NCBI GenBank assembly: GCA_900635495.1
Contig: LR134136.1
Coordinates: 2,046,001-2,110,000, forward strand
Reading direction: 5' to 3'
Length of the DNA stretch: 64,000 bases
DNA from: Atlantibacter hermannii
Lineage (GTDB): Bacteria; Pseudomonadota; Gammaproteobacteria; Enterobacterales; Enterobacteriaceae
Positions within the stretch are counted from its first letter, which is position 1; each line of letters opens with the position of its first letter. Made by a program: the position numbers and the translations under genes. This document shows, piece by piece, positions 8,460 through 18,298 of the stretch. Below the pieces are notes generated by a model, which did no database searches, was not told the DNA's origin, and worked only from the letters and a program-made list of their open reading frames with translations.

Positions 8460-9962
8460 ATGTCCGCAGGAACACTCAAACTTACCAGTAACTCCACGGC
8501 GGTTGTTGGTACCAGTACGTTATTCACAACGGATTTAAAACCGGGCGATTTCATCACCGCGACAATCGGCGGCGTGTTGTACACCCTTCCGGTTGATACT
8601 GTCACAAGTAATACAGCAGCCACGCTTGTCAGCCCTTTCACCGGCCCGACAACCACCGGCGCGGCGTGGGCTGCAGTACCGCGTAAAATAATGAATCAGG
8701 TTACCGCCGAACTGGTAAATCAGAGCACGGCGGCCATTCGCGCACTGCTCGCCGAGAAGGGTAACTGGACCAGGTTTTACACGGCGCCGGGCGATATTAC
8801 TATGCAGTTTGCCGACAATGTGGCACCCGTTTCCGGTCCGGGCTGGCAGAAAATGGCGGGAATGGCCGCGTCAGCACTGAATGATTTGGGCATTGGCCTG
8901 AAGAACCTGGCAGTGCTAGGCGCGTTTGACTGGCAGCAGGCTGACTTTGTTACGGGTGCGATATATCTTACCAACACTGCCACCTGGGCCAATATTCCGG
9001 CGGGCATTTCGTTCCCGACCAATACCCAGGTTTATGTCCATATCGATGGCATCACGTCTTCAGGAACCGTTATTGAATTAACGTTAACAGCAAATCAGGC
9101 AAACGATTCAACCTGGCGGACTTATAAAGTACGTATTGCGAACGCCAAAGGTTCGCGTACCTTCTCGGTCCGACAGGTCTTTACAAATACCGATACCGTG
9201 CCAGTCGCGAACGGTGGAACCGGAGGTACAACTGCGGCGGCGGCCCGCGCTGAACTGGGTGTTGCCTATGGTATCACGGCGGGAACTGTAGCCCAGGGGA
9301 ATGACAACCGACTCAATACCGTTGACGGGAAAAGTGGCGGGGTAATTTCAGGGACGGTTAAGATTGAGCATAAGCCCGCAGGGGTCTACCCATTTGGCGC
9401 CAGTGAGCTTCATCTTGATAACGTTTACAGTGTTGATGGATTATCAAAAGGGAGAACCCGGGTTTATAACGAAATTGAACAGTCCAGCGGGGCCCAGCGG
9501 TGTGTAATCGCGGTTAACCTTAACGGCGCTAATGAGAAATACTGGACTTTTGACTATGGGTCCGGGAGCGTCACCGCGCCGGGGGCATTTATTCCCAACT
9601 CTGACGCCCGCATTAAAACTAATAAGAAGAGAATTGAAGACCCACTTTCAAAAATGCGTCAGATGTTTGGCTATACCTGGACGCGTCTTGATGGGGGACA
9701 GTGGGGCATCGGATTTATCGCCCAGGAAATACAAGAGATATTCCCTCAGGCGGTCCATGAGGGAGACAGCAGAGTTCTTGATGATGGAACGGTGGTGAAG
9801 GGGATATTGTCACCGGATACGTATGGAGTAGCCGCAGCGTTACATCATGAATCCATTCTGACACTGATGGACAAAATTGAATCACAACAGCTCGAAATTG
9901 AAGCACTTAAATCAGACATGGAAGAGCTGAAGAAAAGGGTGGAGGGGCTTATTAATAAGTAA
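8460..9962 (+). CDS. Prophage tail fibre with C-terminal S74 intramolecular chaperone
   Basis: A 500-residue fibre or tailspike-like protein. The N-terminal part (MSAGTLKLTSNS to about residue 80) is the conserved attachment domain seen in many siphovirus fibres just downstream of J. The middle carries VPVANGGTGGTTAAAAR, a common phage fibre linker. The last 120 residues are a peptidase S74 chaperone: the motif NSDARIK puts the cleavage site at Asn380/Ser381, with the DGGQWGIGFIAQEIQ core and a C-terminal coiled coil (MDKIESQQLEIEALKSDMEEL). S74 domains guide trimer folding and then cut themselves off. It is the last gene of the prophage. Confidence 0.9.
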   Translation: MSAGTLKLTSNSTAVVGTSTLFTTDLKPGDFITATIGGVLYTLPVDTVTSNTAATLVSPFTGPTTTGAAWAAVPRKIMNQVTAELVNQSTAAIRALLAEKGNWTRFYTAPGDITMQFADNVAPVSGPGWQKMAGMAASALNDLGIGLKNLAVLGAFDWQQADFVTGAIYLTNTATWANIPAGISFPTNTQVYVHIDGITSSGTVIELTLTANQANDSTWRTYKVRIANAKGSRTFSVRQVFTNTDTVPVANGGTGGTTAAAARAELGVAYGITAGTVAQGNDNRLNTVDGKSGGVISGTVKIEHKPAGVYPFGASELHLDNVYSVDGLSKGRTRVYNEIEQSSGAQRCVIAVNLNGANEKYWTFDYGSGSVTAPGAFIPNSDARIKTNKKRIEDPLSKMRQMFGYTWTRLDGGQWGIGFIAQEIQEIFPQAVHEGDSRVLDDGTVVKGILSPDTYGVAAALHHESILTLMDKIESQQLEIEALKSDMEELKKRVEGLINK

Positions 9963-10001
9963 GCCATGTCATCAGAGTACCTTGCCAGGAGCAATAGATA
10001 G

Positions 10002-10025
10002 AAAAAAGCCCGCACGGGCGCGGGC
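10002..10025 (-). terminator. Terminator read on the minus strand, just past the tail fibre gene
   Basis: GCCCGC/GCGGGC stem. On the minus strand it is followed by six T, on the + strand by AAATAAAT, so it works for leftward transcription. No leftward gene is evident to its right within the prophage; it may block transcription entering from the host side. Confidence 0.65.
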
Positions 10026-10290
10026 AAATAAATCCCTTAATAACTTTTTCTATCCTGCGTTCAGGGCGCAGGTATATAACATAACGGCCGCAAAACTTTT
10101 TACTTTAGCGAAACATTTATCTTTCACGGGTTCCGGCGGTTTTTTCTGTCTTTAACACCCCACCAAAGATGATGCTCGCTGTTTGTTTTTGGGGCAGGGA
10201 ATCCAGCAGCAGTGGCAGATGAAATGGGACATGTTGTCGCCGCGTTACACTACACGGTTTTCAGATCTACTTCGGGTAAAATGACAGGGG

Positions 10291-10322
10291 TTTTACCATC
10301 ATTTTGCCATCTTTTTACCATC
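10291..10322 (+). repeat. Three phased 10-bp repeats, probable integrase arm-type sites
   Basis: TTTTACCATC (10291), TTTTGCCATC (10302) and TTTTACCATC (10313) repeat every 11 bp, one helical turn. They lie about 60 bp from the tRNA fragment that is the likely crossover core. Phased direct repeats at this spacing beside an att core are typical of the P' arm bound by tyrosine integrases. No integrase is in the window, so the assignment rests on position and pattern. Confidence 0.6.
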
Positions 10323-10337
10323 GTCAAATCGCAGGCA

Positions 10338-10366
10338 TAAAAAAACCAACCGCAATGGGTTGGTTT
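10338..10366 (-). terminator. Terminator downstream of the tRNA-Pro fragment (minus strand)
   Basis: AACCAACC/GGTTGGTT stem with a 6-base loop; the minus strand runs into seven T after it. It lies directly 3' of the tRNA fragment as a tRNA terminator would, so attP probably carries both. Confidence 0.8.
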
Positions 10367-10379
10367 TCTTAGGGAATTT

Positions 10380-10427
10380 TGGTCGGCACGAGAGGATTTG
10401 AACCTTCGACCCCTGACACCCCATGAC
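10380..10427 (-). other. 3' part of a tRNA-Pro(GGG) gene, probable attachment site core
   Basis: Read on the minus strand, 48 bases run from the anticodon stem through the GGG anticodon, variable region and T-arm (GGTTCAAATCC) to the acceptor strand and CCA end. They match enterobacterial proL with two differences that I can see. The first 28 or so bases of the tRNA (acceptor 5' strand and D-arm) are absent; the bases beyond 10427 do not resemble them. The gene is therefore not functional. The 3' half of a tRNA next to phage arm sites is the usual att duplicate left by a tRNA-targeting integrase. Confidence 0.75.
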
Positions 10428-10551
10428 AGAAATCATTAAATATCCTTCCCCAAAACCAAATGCAACTTGTTGATCCATAACGAAGTTTTAAGAGACTAGG
10501 AACATGATAAAATCAGCCAGAAAATTAACTTAACTGACTGATTTTATTTAA

Positions 10552-11835
10552 TTAACTGTGAATTTCTGAATTCTGCTTATGAAACAGTTCGCGGAATACC
10601 GGATAAATATCATCCTGATCGCGAATATGCTGCATGGCGAAATTATCAAATCGCGCCTGCAGGTGTTCATATTCCCGCCATAACGTCTGATGAGCGCGAC
10701 GGGTAATTTCGATATAGCTGTAATAACGGACCACTGGCAAAATTTTCTTCGCCAGAATTTCATGGCACAGCGGAGAATCGTCGGCCCAGTTATCGCCATC
10801 CGACGCCTGAGCGGCATAAATGTTCCATTGCGCCGGGTCGTAGCGTTCCTTCACCACATCATCCATTAATTTCAGTGCGCTGGAGACAATGGTCCCGCCG
10901 GTTTCCTGGGAGTAGAAAAATTCATGCTCATCCACTTCTTTGGCCTGGGTGTGGTGACGGATATAGACCACCTCAACGTTTTTATAAGTCCGGCTGAGGA
11001 ACAGATACAGCAGGATATAAAAGCGTTTCGCCATGTCTTTCGTGGCCTGATCCATTGAGCCGGACACGTCCATTAAACAGAACATCACCGCCTGGCTTGA
11101 GGGCTCAGGGCGTTTTTCGTAGTTTTTGTAGCGTAAATCGAACGTGTCGATAAACGGCACGCGTTCTATTTTAGCGCGCAGCTCCGCAATTTCACGGCGC
11201 AGACGTTCCTCTTCCAGCAGTTGTGCCGGTTCGCTGTTGGCGACGATATCCAGATCCGCTTCCAGCGCGTGCAACTGGCGGCGTTTCCCCGCCGTCATGG
11301 CGGTACGCCGCGCCAGCGAGTTTTGCAGGGAGCGCACCACACTGATATTGGCCGGAACGCCATTTGCGGTATAACCCGCACGGTGTGTTTTATATTCGTT
11401 AAGCTGCCGGTGCTGGTTCTTCTTCAGATTCGGCAGCGCCAGGTCTTCAAACAGGAGATCGAGGTATTCATCTTTGGAGATCTGGAACACGAACTCGTCC
11501 TGGCCTTCACCGTCCTGGCTTGCCTGGCCTTGTCCGCTACCGCCTCCGCCGCCTCCACCCTGTGGTCGTTCAATACGATCGTTTTGGACAAAGTGATCGT
11601 TACCGGGATGCACGCGATGACGCAGGCCGCCGCGCCCCTGATGAAACATCGGTTCGTTGATATCTTCCGTTGGAATGGAGACCGACTCGCCGCTCTCCAC
11701 GTCGGTTACCGAACGCTTGTTGATGGCCTCGGAAATCGACTGCTTGATTTGCGATTTATAACGGCGCAAAAAGCGCTGGCGGTTCACCGTGCTTTTGTTT
11801 TTGCCGTTCAGCCGCCGGTCAATGAAATAGGCCAT
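10552..11835 (-). CDS. yeaH: YeaH, DUF444 / von Willebrand A-like protein
   Basis: A 427-residue protein, the length of E. coli YeaH. I start it at MAYFIDRRLNGKNK rather than six codons upstream, matching the family. A Gly-rich segment lies near residues 85-100 and a VWA-like domain follows with the metal site motif DVSGSMD. The molecular role is unknown; it is co-transcribed with the kinase YeaG and is part of the nitrogen-starvation and general stress response in E. coli. It lies about 70 bp downstream of yeaG, and its stop is about 125 bp from the prophage junction. Confidence 0.96.
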   Translation of the reverse strand: MAYFIDRRLNGKNKSTVNRQRFLRRYKSQIKQSISEAINKRSVTDVESGESVSIPTEDINEPMFHQGRGGLRHRVHPGNDHFVQNDRIERPQGGGGGGGSGQGQASQDGEGQDEFVFQISKDEYLDLLFEDLALPNLKKNQHRQLNEYKTHRAGYTANGVPANISVVRSLQNSLARRTAMTAGKRRQLHALEADLDIVANSEPAQLLEEERLRREIAELRAKIERVPFIDTFDLRYKNYEKRPEPSSQAVMFCLMDVSGSMDQATKDMAKRFYILLYLFLSRTYKNVEVVYIRHHTQAKEVDEHEFFYSQETGGTIVSSALKLMDDVVKERYDPAQWNIYAAQASDGDNWADDSPLCHEILAKKILPVVRYYSYIEITRRAHQTLWREYEHLQARFDNFAMQHIRDQDDIYPVFRELFHKQNSEIHS

Positions 11836-11904
11836 ATTTCCCCCAGACTGCATAGATGCCGCGCAGAAATGGCCGCAGGCGAACCTGCGGCGTCAGCGTT
11901 GTCG

Positions 11905-13840
11905 TTATGAGGATTTCCGTACCCGCAGATACCATTCGCACAGCAGGCGCACCTGCTTGCGGGTGTATCCTTTTTCCATCATGCGATCGACAAAGTCGTC
12001 GTGTTTTTTCTGCTCATCAGTGGATGTCTTGGCGTTAAAGGAGATAACCGGCAACAGCTCTTCCGTGTTGGAGAACATTTTTTTCTCGATCACGGTGCGC
12101 AGCTTCTCATAGCTGGTCCAGTTCGGATTACGTCCGCTATTATGCGCCCGGGCACGCAATACAAAGTTGACGATTTCATTACGGAAATCTTTCGGATTGC
12201 TGATACCCGCCGGTTTTTCAATTTTTTCCAGTTCCGCATTCAGGGATTCGCGGTCGAACAGCTGGCCGGTATCCGGGTCGCGGTATTCCTGATCCTGGAT
12301 CCAGAAATCGGCATACGTGACATAGCGATCGAAAATGTTCTGCCCGTATTCCGAGTAAGATTCCAGATACGCCGTCTGGATCTCTTTGCCAATAAATTCC
12401 GCGTATTTCGGGATTAAATAGCCTTTGAGATGCTCCAGATAGCGTTCCGCCTGATCCTGCGGGAACTGCTCGCGCTCAATTTGCTGTTCCAGCACATAGA
12501 ACAGATGAACCGGGTTCGCCGCGACTTCTGCGTGATCAAAGTTGAACACCCGGGAGAGGATTTTAAACGCGAAACGTGTCGACAGCCCGTTCATCCCCTT
12601 CATCCACGCCAGCGTAGTCCCGGTACTCCTGATAAGACTTCGCTTTCGGATCGGTATCCTTGAGGCTTTCCCCATCGTAAACGCGCATTTTTGAGTAAAT
12701 GCTCGAGTTTTCCGGCTCTTTAAGACGTGACAAAATCGAGAAGCGCGCCAGCGTTTCCAGCGTGCCCGGCGCGCAAGGCGCATGCGTAAGCTCACTGTGA
12801 TTCAGCAGTTTTTCGTAAATCTTGATCTCTTCGGAGATCCGCAGGCAATAAGGCACCTTGACAATGTACACACGGTCAAGAAACGCCTCATTGTTTTTGT
12901 TGTTACGGAATTGCACCCACTCCGATTCGTTGGAGTGCGCCAGAATAATGCCGTTGAACGGCAGGGCGGAAATACCTTCAGTACCGTTGTAGTTGCCTTC
13001 CTGGGTGGCGGTCAGTAACGGATGCAGCACTTTAATGGGCGCTTTAAACATCTCGACGAATTCCATAATCCCCTGGTTGGCACGGCACAGCGCGCCGGAA
13101 TAGCCATAGGCGTCCGGGTCGTTTTGCGCGTGGTGTTCCAGTTTACGGATATCGACTTTACCGACCAGCGCAGAGATGTCCTGGTTGTTTTCATCACCCG
13201 GTTCGGTTTTCGCGATGGCGACTTGCGCCAGAATTGAAGGCCATACTTTTACAACTTTGAATTTGGTAATGTCTCCGCCAAATTCATGCAACCGCTTCGC
13301 CGCCCACGGGGACATGATTGTCCCGAGATAGCGATTCGGGATGCCGTACTCTTTTTCAAGAATTTGGGCATCTTCACGCGGATTGAACAGGCAAAGCGGG
13401 TGATCGTTAACCGGGCTGCGTTCGCCATTGGCGCTCAGTACGTAAATAGGCACGCGCTGCATCAGTGATTTCAGGCGCTCGGCAAGGGATGATTTACCCC
13501 CGCCTACCGGGCCTAACAGATAAAGGATCTGTTTCTTCTCTTCCAGTCCCTGGGCCGCGTGTTTCAGATAAGAGACGATTTGTTCAATGGCTTCTTCCAT
13601 ACCATAGAACTCTTCAAATGCCGGATAACGGGAAATGACCCTATTCGAAAAGAGACGGGAAAGCCGGGGCTCCTGGGCAGTATCCACCATCACTGGCTCA
13701 CCAATGGCCGTCAATAGCCGTTCTGCCGCGTTAGCGTAGGCACTGCGATCCTGCTTACAAACAGCAAGAAATTCCTGCAGTGTGAACTCTTCGTCCTTGG
13801 CAGCTTCATAACGCTGGCGATAGTGATCGAATATATTCAT
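11905..13840 (-). pseudogene. yeaG: YeaG, PrkA-family serine protein kinase, frameshifted as sequenced
   Basis: YeaG is a PrkA-type kinase with an AAA+ N-terminal domain (Walker A GPVGGGKS at residues 110-117) and a C-terminal kinase domain; it acts in adaptation to nitrogen starvation. The frame breaks after GVDEG at about codon 414 because the C-run at 12595-12598 (GGGG on the coding strand) has one base too many. Removing it gives 644 codons before the stop, the exact E. coli length, and joins to MNGLSTRFAFKILSRV. Nothing else in the gene is decayed, so a base-call error is likelier than a true mutation. A sigma-54-like promoter lies upstream. Confidence 0.93.
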
Positions 13841-14265
13841 GGCATGCCGTCCTTTCGTTTTTAAGCACAGGATAAGGGCCGTTCATATGAATAGTAGAGG
13901 CCCCCGGAAGACATTTCTGATACAGCAACCCTTATGCCAACTCTTGCGATAAGCGCATAGCACTGCGCGACTGCGGTCAGGGTAATTGCCTTCTCAAAAT
14001 TAAGCGTAGATGGCATTTAGAAAACTTGCTGTGGCAATTTGCTAATTTCAATGACATATCAATCACTCATCCTAAATATTCTGATTTTTGAAGGCGCTTT
14101 TCGCGGGGCTGTCATGGCTGCGCAATAAAAATGCAAACCCCACGTCAACTTAGCGGCGCACAGTAGATAATTTTCTGTAAATGGCTTAAGTAAAAAATTT
14201 GGGCTAAGGGTTAAACGCGGTTACACTTCGTGGCGCTGATTATTTGATTAAGGAAGAAAAGGACT
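13841..14265. promoter_or_regulatory. Divergent regulatory region between yeaG and mipA
   Basis: A 425-base region with divergent genes and no open frame of note. It holds the sigma-54-type promoter for yeaG at 13925-13939; the mipA half is AT-rich from about 14030. I see no clear sigma-70 boxes that I would place with confidence. Confidence 0.6.
13925..13939 (-). promoter_or_regulatory. Sigma-54-type promoter of yeaGH
   Basis: On the minus strand TGGCAT-N5-TTGC matches the -24/-12 consensus TGGCAC-N5-TTGC at nine of ten fixed positions. Transcription would start near 13913, giving a leader of about 70 bases to yeaG. This fits the known RpoN/NtrC control of yeaGH in E. coli. Confidence 0.75.
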
Positions 14266-15012
14266 GTGACGAAATTCAAACTTCTTGCACTGGGCATTGC
14301 GCTGGCTTCGGCTTCTTCGCTGGTACAAGCCGAGGGCCCCGTGTCACTGGGCGTTGGCGCGGGCTACGTTGAAGGTCCGTATAAGCAGTATGACAACGAT
14401 GTTCTGCCGCTGCCGGTCATCGGTTATGAAGGTGAACACGTGTGGGTACGCGGCCTGGGCGCAGGTTACTACCTGTGGAATGACCAGACCGATAAACTGT
14501 CGGTCATGGCTTATTACTCGCCCCAGTATTTCAAACCGAAAAATAGCGACAATGATCAGCTCCGTCAGCTCGATAAGCGTAAAGCGACGCTGATGGCTGG
14601 CCTTTCTTATGTCCATAATACTCAGTACGGTTTCCTGCGTACCGCGCTGACGGGTGACACCCTGGATAACAGCAACGGCATGCTTTGGGATATTGCATGG
14701 CTGTATCGCTATAACAATGGCGCGCTGACCGTGACCCCGGGCATCGGCGTACAGTGGGCCAGCGAGAATCAGAATGAATACTATTATGGCGTTAGCCGTT
14801 CTGAAGCGCGCCGCAGCGGGTTGGATGCCTACGATCCGGACAGTGGCTGGAACCCGTACCTCGAGCTTACAGTTAACTACAAGCTGACCGACAGCTGGAA
14901 CGTTTACGGCACCGGACGCTATACCCGTCTGGACAGCGAAGTGACCGACAGCCCGATGGTTGAACAAAACTGGAGTGGCGTATTCTCCACCGGCGTGACT
15001 TACAGTTTTTAA
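14266..15012 (+). CDS. mipA: MipA, MltA-interacting outer membrane scaffold protein
   Basis: A 248-residue protein, the same length as E. coli MipA (OmpV family). The start is GTG with AGGAAGAAAAGG upstream. A signal peptide of about 22 residues ends in VQA and the protein ends in YSF, the usual aromatic end of an outer membrane barrel. Conserved segments include LYRYNNGALTVTPGIGVQW and SENQNEYYYGVSR. In E. coli it bridges the murein hydrolase MltA and the synthase PBP1B. A terminator follows at 15036-15056. Confidence 0.96.
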   Translation: MTKFKLLALGIALASASSLVQAEGPVSLGVGAGYVEGPYKQYDNDVLPLPVIGYEGEHVWVRGLGAGYYLWNDQTDKLSVMAYYSPQYFKPKNSDNDQLRQLDKRKATLMAGLSYVHNTQYGFLRTALTGDTLDNSNGMLWDIAWLYRYNNGALTVTPGIGVQWASENQNEYYYGVSRSEARRSGLDAYDPDSGWNPYLELTVNYKLTDSWNVYGTGRYTRLDSEVTDSPMVEQNWSGVFSTGVTYSF

Positions 15013-15035
15013 TCGGCTTTTTTGTGCAGATAAAC

Positions 15036-15056
15036 GGGGCGCTTGCGCCCCTTTTT
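15036..15056 (+). terminator. Terminator after mipA
   Basis: GGGGCGC/GCGCCCC stem followed by five T. Confidence 0.85.
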
Positions 15057-15092
15057 CTTTAGTGTGGTAGCTCACCCCGAGAGGAGAAAACC

Positions 15093-15947
15093 ATGGCAAC
15101 TGTAACGCACTTTTTTTCTCATTCAACGCCAATACCTGTCATCGGGCAGGGCACCTGGTATATGGGCGAAAACGCAACCCGGCGTCGCCAGGAAGTCAAT
15201 GCACTACAGCGGGGCATCGATCTGGGGCTGACGCTTATCGATACGGCAGAAATGTATGCAGATGGCGGGGCGGAAGAGGTGGTGGGCGAAGCGATACGCG
15301 GCAGGCGTGACGAGGTATACCTGGTCTCAAAAGTCTATCCCTGGAATGCCGTGGGGTTTAGAGCTCATGAAGCCTGCGAAGCCAGCCTCAAGCGCCTTGG
15401 CACCGATTACCTCGATCTTTATCTGCTGCACTGGCGCGCAACGGTACCCTTTGAAGAGACCATCGCCGCGATGGAGTCGTTGATAGCGCAGGGCAAAATA
15501 GGGCGCTGGGGTGTGTCTAATCTTGATACTGAGGATATGCAGTCGCTCTGGAAGCTTGAGGGCGGCAAAGCGTGCGCCACAAATCAGGTGCTGTACCATC
15601 TCGGATCGCGCGGAATTGAATACGATTTACTGCCCTGGTGCGCGCAACACGATTTGCCCGTGATGGCCTATTGCCCACTGGCGCAGGCGGGGCGGCTTCG
15701 TGAAGCGCTGCTGCATCACCCGGTCGTGAAGGCGATTGCACAGGATAAAGGCATCAGTGTCGCCCAGGTGCTACTGGCATGGGTTATTCGCAATCCGGGT
15801 GTTCTGGCCATTCCGAAAGCGGCGACAATTGCCCATGTGGAAGAGAATGCGGCGGCGCTGGAGGTCAGGTTAACGGCGCAGGAAATGGCGCTGCTGGATG
15901 AAGCCTTTCCACCGCCACACGAGAAGATGCCGCTGGATGTAGTATAA
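15093..15947 (+). CDS. yeaE: YeaE, aldo/keto reductase (methylglyoxal reductase)
   Basis: A 284-residue NADPH-dependent aldo/keto reductase, the E. coli length. The catalytic tetrad of the family is visible: Asp and Tyr in LIDTAEMYADG, Lys in VSKVYPWN and His in LYLLHWRA. A cofactor-binding C-terminal IPKAATIAHVEENA follows. E. coli YeaE reduces methylglyoxal and other small aldehydes in the cytosol. It is preceded by GAGAGGAG and converges on yeaD. Confidence 0.95.
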   Translation: MATVTHFFSHSTPIPVIGQGTWYMGENATRRRQEVNALQRGIDLGLTLIDTAEMYADGGAEEVVGEAIRGRRDEVYLVSKVYPWNAVGFRAHEACEASLKRLGTDYLDLYLLHWRATVPFEETIAAMESLIAQGKIGRWGVSNLDTEDMQSLWKLEGGKACATNQVLYHLGSRGIEYDLLPWCAQHDLPVMAYCPLAQAGRLREALLHHPVVKAIAQDKGISVAQVLLAWVIRNPGVLAIPKAATIAHVEENAAALEVRLTAQEMALLDEAFPPPHEKMPLDVV

Positions 15948-15952
15948 ACCGC

Positions 15953-15978
15953 TCCCCTTACTCGCAGGTAAGGGGAGG
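15953..15978. other. Strong hairpin between convergent yeaE and yeaD
   Basis: A perfect 10-bp stem CTCCCCTTAC/GTAAGGGGAG with a 6-base loop lies between the two stops. There is no T-run on either side, so it may protect the 3' ends or act as a weak terminator for both. Confidence 0.55.
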
Positions 15979-15993
15979 GAGAGTACGTCTGAC

Positions 15994-16881
15994 TCAGGCT
16001 TTCTTCGTCACACGCAGTGTTTGCGCCAGGCGAGACGGTTTTTCTTCGCTGGCTTTCTGGGTGGCGGTTGCACAAGCCGTTTCCACGCAGACAAACGTTT
16101 TATAACCGTCGTCCGGCATATCCGCCATTGCCTGAGACAACGCCGGACCCGGGTTCCAGCCCACCACGTTACAGTGATGATGATGGATAACGTCGATAGT
16201 GCGTTTCAGCGCGCCGTCGTGAATCACACTGCAGGCTTCCGGGTTCAGATACACGCGATCGGTACGGTCCGGGAAAGTCTGCACGCCGTCAGTCAACACG
16301 CCTTCTTTAGCGTCATTCACTTTATCAATGTAACGATCGCCAAGACCGCTCACTTTCACCGCATCGATATCACCAACGTTAAAGTAGGTGTGCAGTGCGG
16401 AGAAGGTTTCAAACTCGCCGTGGGCTTCCAGTTCCATCTCGCAGGTGGCACCCAACTTAAAGCGTGCATAGAGCGTGAAATCATTTGGCCAGTACTGTTT
16501 TGTGACTTCGCTGCTTTGCAGTTCAAAGGTCAACACCACGCCATTATCGTCTTCGTTATGGGCTTTCAGCGTCCAGGGAAGATTACGGGCGAAACCATGC
16601 GAGGGCAGATCTTTTTGCGCTGCGGGGCCAAACCACGGCCAGCAAATCGGCACGCCGCCACGAATTGCGACGCCTTTGCTGAATGGCGTCGTGGCGCTCA
16701 ACCACAGCACTTCCTCTTCGCCAGCCGGTTTCCATGAAAGCAGATGAGCCCCCTGTAACGTCAGCGATGCGCGTACTTTCGGATGCTCGACCACTACAAC
16801 ATCAAGCTCGTCCATCTTGCGTAACGAAATCACCGGGGTGATTTGTTCTAAAACCGGCAATGCGAAAATGCTATCAATCAT
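15994..16881 (-). CDS. yeaD: YeaD, D-hexose-6-phosphate epimerase-like mutarotase
   Basis: A protein of about 295 residues with the galactose mutarotase fold of the glucose-6-phosphate 1-epimerase family. Conserved segments are LQGAHLLSWKPAGEEEVLWLS, GGVPICWPWFGP and the catalytic-region ALHTYFNVGD. It follows gapA on the same strand after a terminator, as in E. coli. I take the second Met (MIDSIFALP) as start since it fits family N-termini; a start two codons earlier is possible. Confidence 0.94.
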   Translation of the reverse strand: MIDSIFALPVLEQITPVISLRKMDELDVVVVEHPKVRASLTLQGAHLLSWKPAGEEEVLWLSATTPFSKGVAIRGGVPICWPWFGPAAQKDLPSHGFARNLPWTLKAHNEDDNGVVLTFELQSSEVTKQYWPNDFTLYARFKLGATCEMELEAHGEFETFSALHTYFNVGDIDAVKVSGLGDRYIDKVNDAKEGVLTDGVQTFPDRTDRVYLNPEACSVIHDGALKRTIDVIHHHHCNVVGWNPGPALSQAMADMPDDGYKTFVCVETACATATQKASEEKPSRLAQTLRVTKKA

Positions 16882-16904
16882 GTCCATTATCCTCTGTTCA
16901 GACC

Positions 16905-16930
16905 AAAAAAAAGGGCGACCATCGTCGCCC
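16905..16930 (-). terminator. Terminator of gapA
   Basis: GGGCGAC/GTCGCCC stem with a 4-base loop, followed on the minus strand by eight T. It lies between gapA and yeaD; readthrough would give a gapA-yeaD transcript. Confidence 0.85.
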
Positions 16931-16956
16931 TCTCAGGATCAATCGTTCATCTCAAC

Positions 16957-17952
<996 letters not shown>

Positions 17953-18023
17953 ATATTCCACCAGCTATTTGTTAGTGAATAAAAGGTTGCCTGTAAAATT
18001 ACAAAAACCTTACGCAGCGTCAA

Positions 18024-18039
18024 GCGGAATCGTGTCAAT
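18024..18039 (+). promoter_or_regulatory. Cra (FruR) operator candidate upstream of gapA
   Basis: GCGGAATCGTGTCAAT matches the Cra consensus GCTGAATCGTTTCA at 12 of 14 positions. It lies about 75-85 bp before the gapA start codon, suited to control of a glycolytic gene. Confidence 0.65.
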
Positions 18040-18161
18040 CATTGCGACAAATCAATCTGCTGACTAACCTTTGCACGAATAACACGTCGAGCATTTCCTT
18101 TTGGGCTGCAACCCCAGATGGGGACGCGGCGCGCAATTTTAAAGGGCGGCAAAGCATTAAA

Positions 18162-18177
18162 TGTGATGGACGTCACA
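18162..18177 (+). promoter_or_regulatory. CRP-cAMP site in the gapA-msrB region
   Basis: TGTGATGGACGTCACA is a perfect TGTGA-N6-TCACA palindrome. It is about 215 bp upstream of gapA and 130 bp upstream of msrB, so either gene could respond. Confidence 0.8.
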
Positions 18178-18298
18178 AACTACGCCTGGCCGCTTATCCG
18201 CTGCTAAGTTTAGATCAAAAGTTAGCACCTCACTGTTAATGTTTTGTTAGAATCTGGCAGATAATGTGATCTGTTTAACCCTGCCGAGATGTGAACTT

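Larger units (their letters stand above)
9963..10551. other. Prophage-host junction region without protein genes
   Basis: These 589 bases hold no convincing open frame. From left to right they contain a hairpin pointing to the minus strand (10002-10025), about 250 bases in which I see nothing, three phased 10-bp repeats (10291-10322), a minus-strand terminator (10338-10366), a tRNA-Pro 3' fragment (10380-10427) and about 120 AT-rich bases up to the yeaH stop. The last part contains an inverted AAAATCAG/CTGATTTT that may end yeaH transcription. The prophage boundary most likely falls at the tRNA fragment. Confidence 0.7.
17953..18298. promoter_or_regulatory. gapA-msrB divergent control region
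   Basis: A 346-base region between divergent genes. It carries a Cra (FruR) box candidate at 18024-18039 and a CRP box at 18162-18177. E. coli gapA has several promoters answering to these regulators; I cannot assign individual promoters here. Confidence 0.7.

Noticed and set aside
10428..10551. Hidden 5' half of the tRNA-Pro gene next to the fragment
   Set aside because: Read on the minus strand the bases do not give a D-arm or an acceptor strand complementary to the 3' half.
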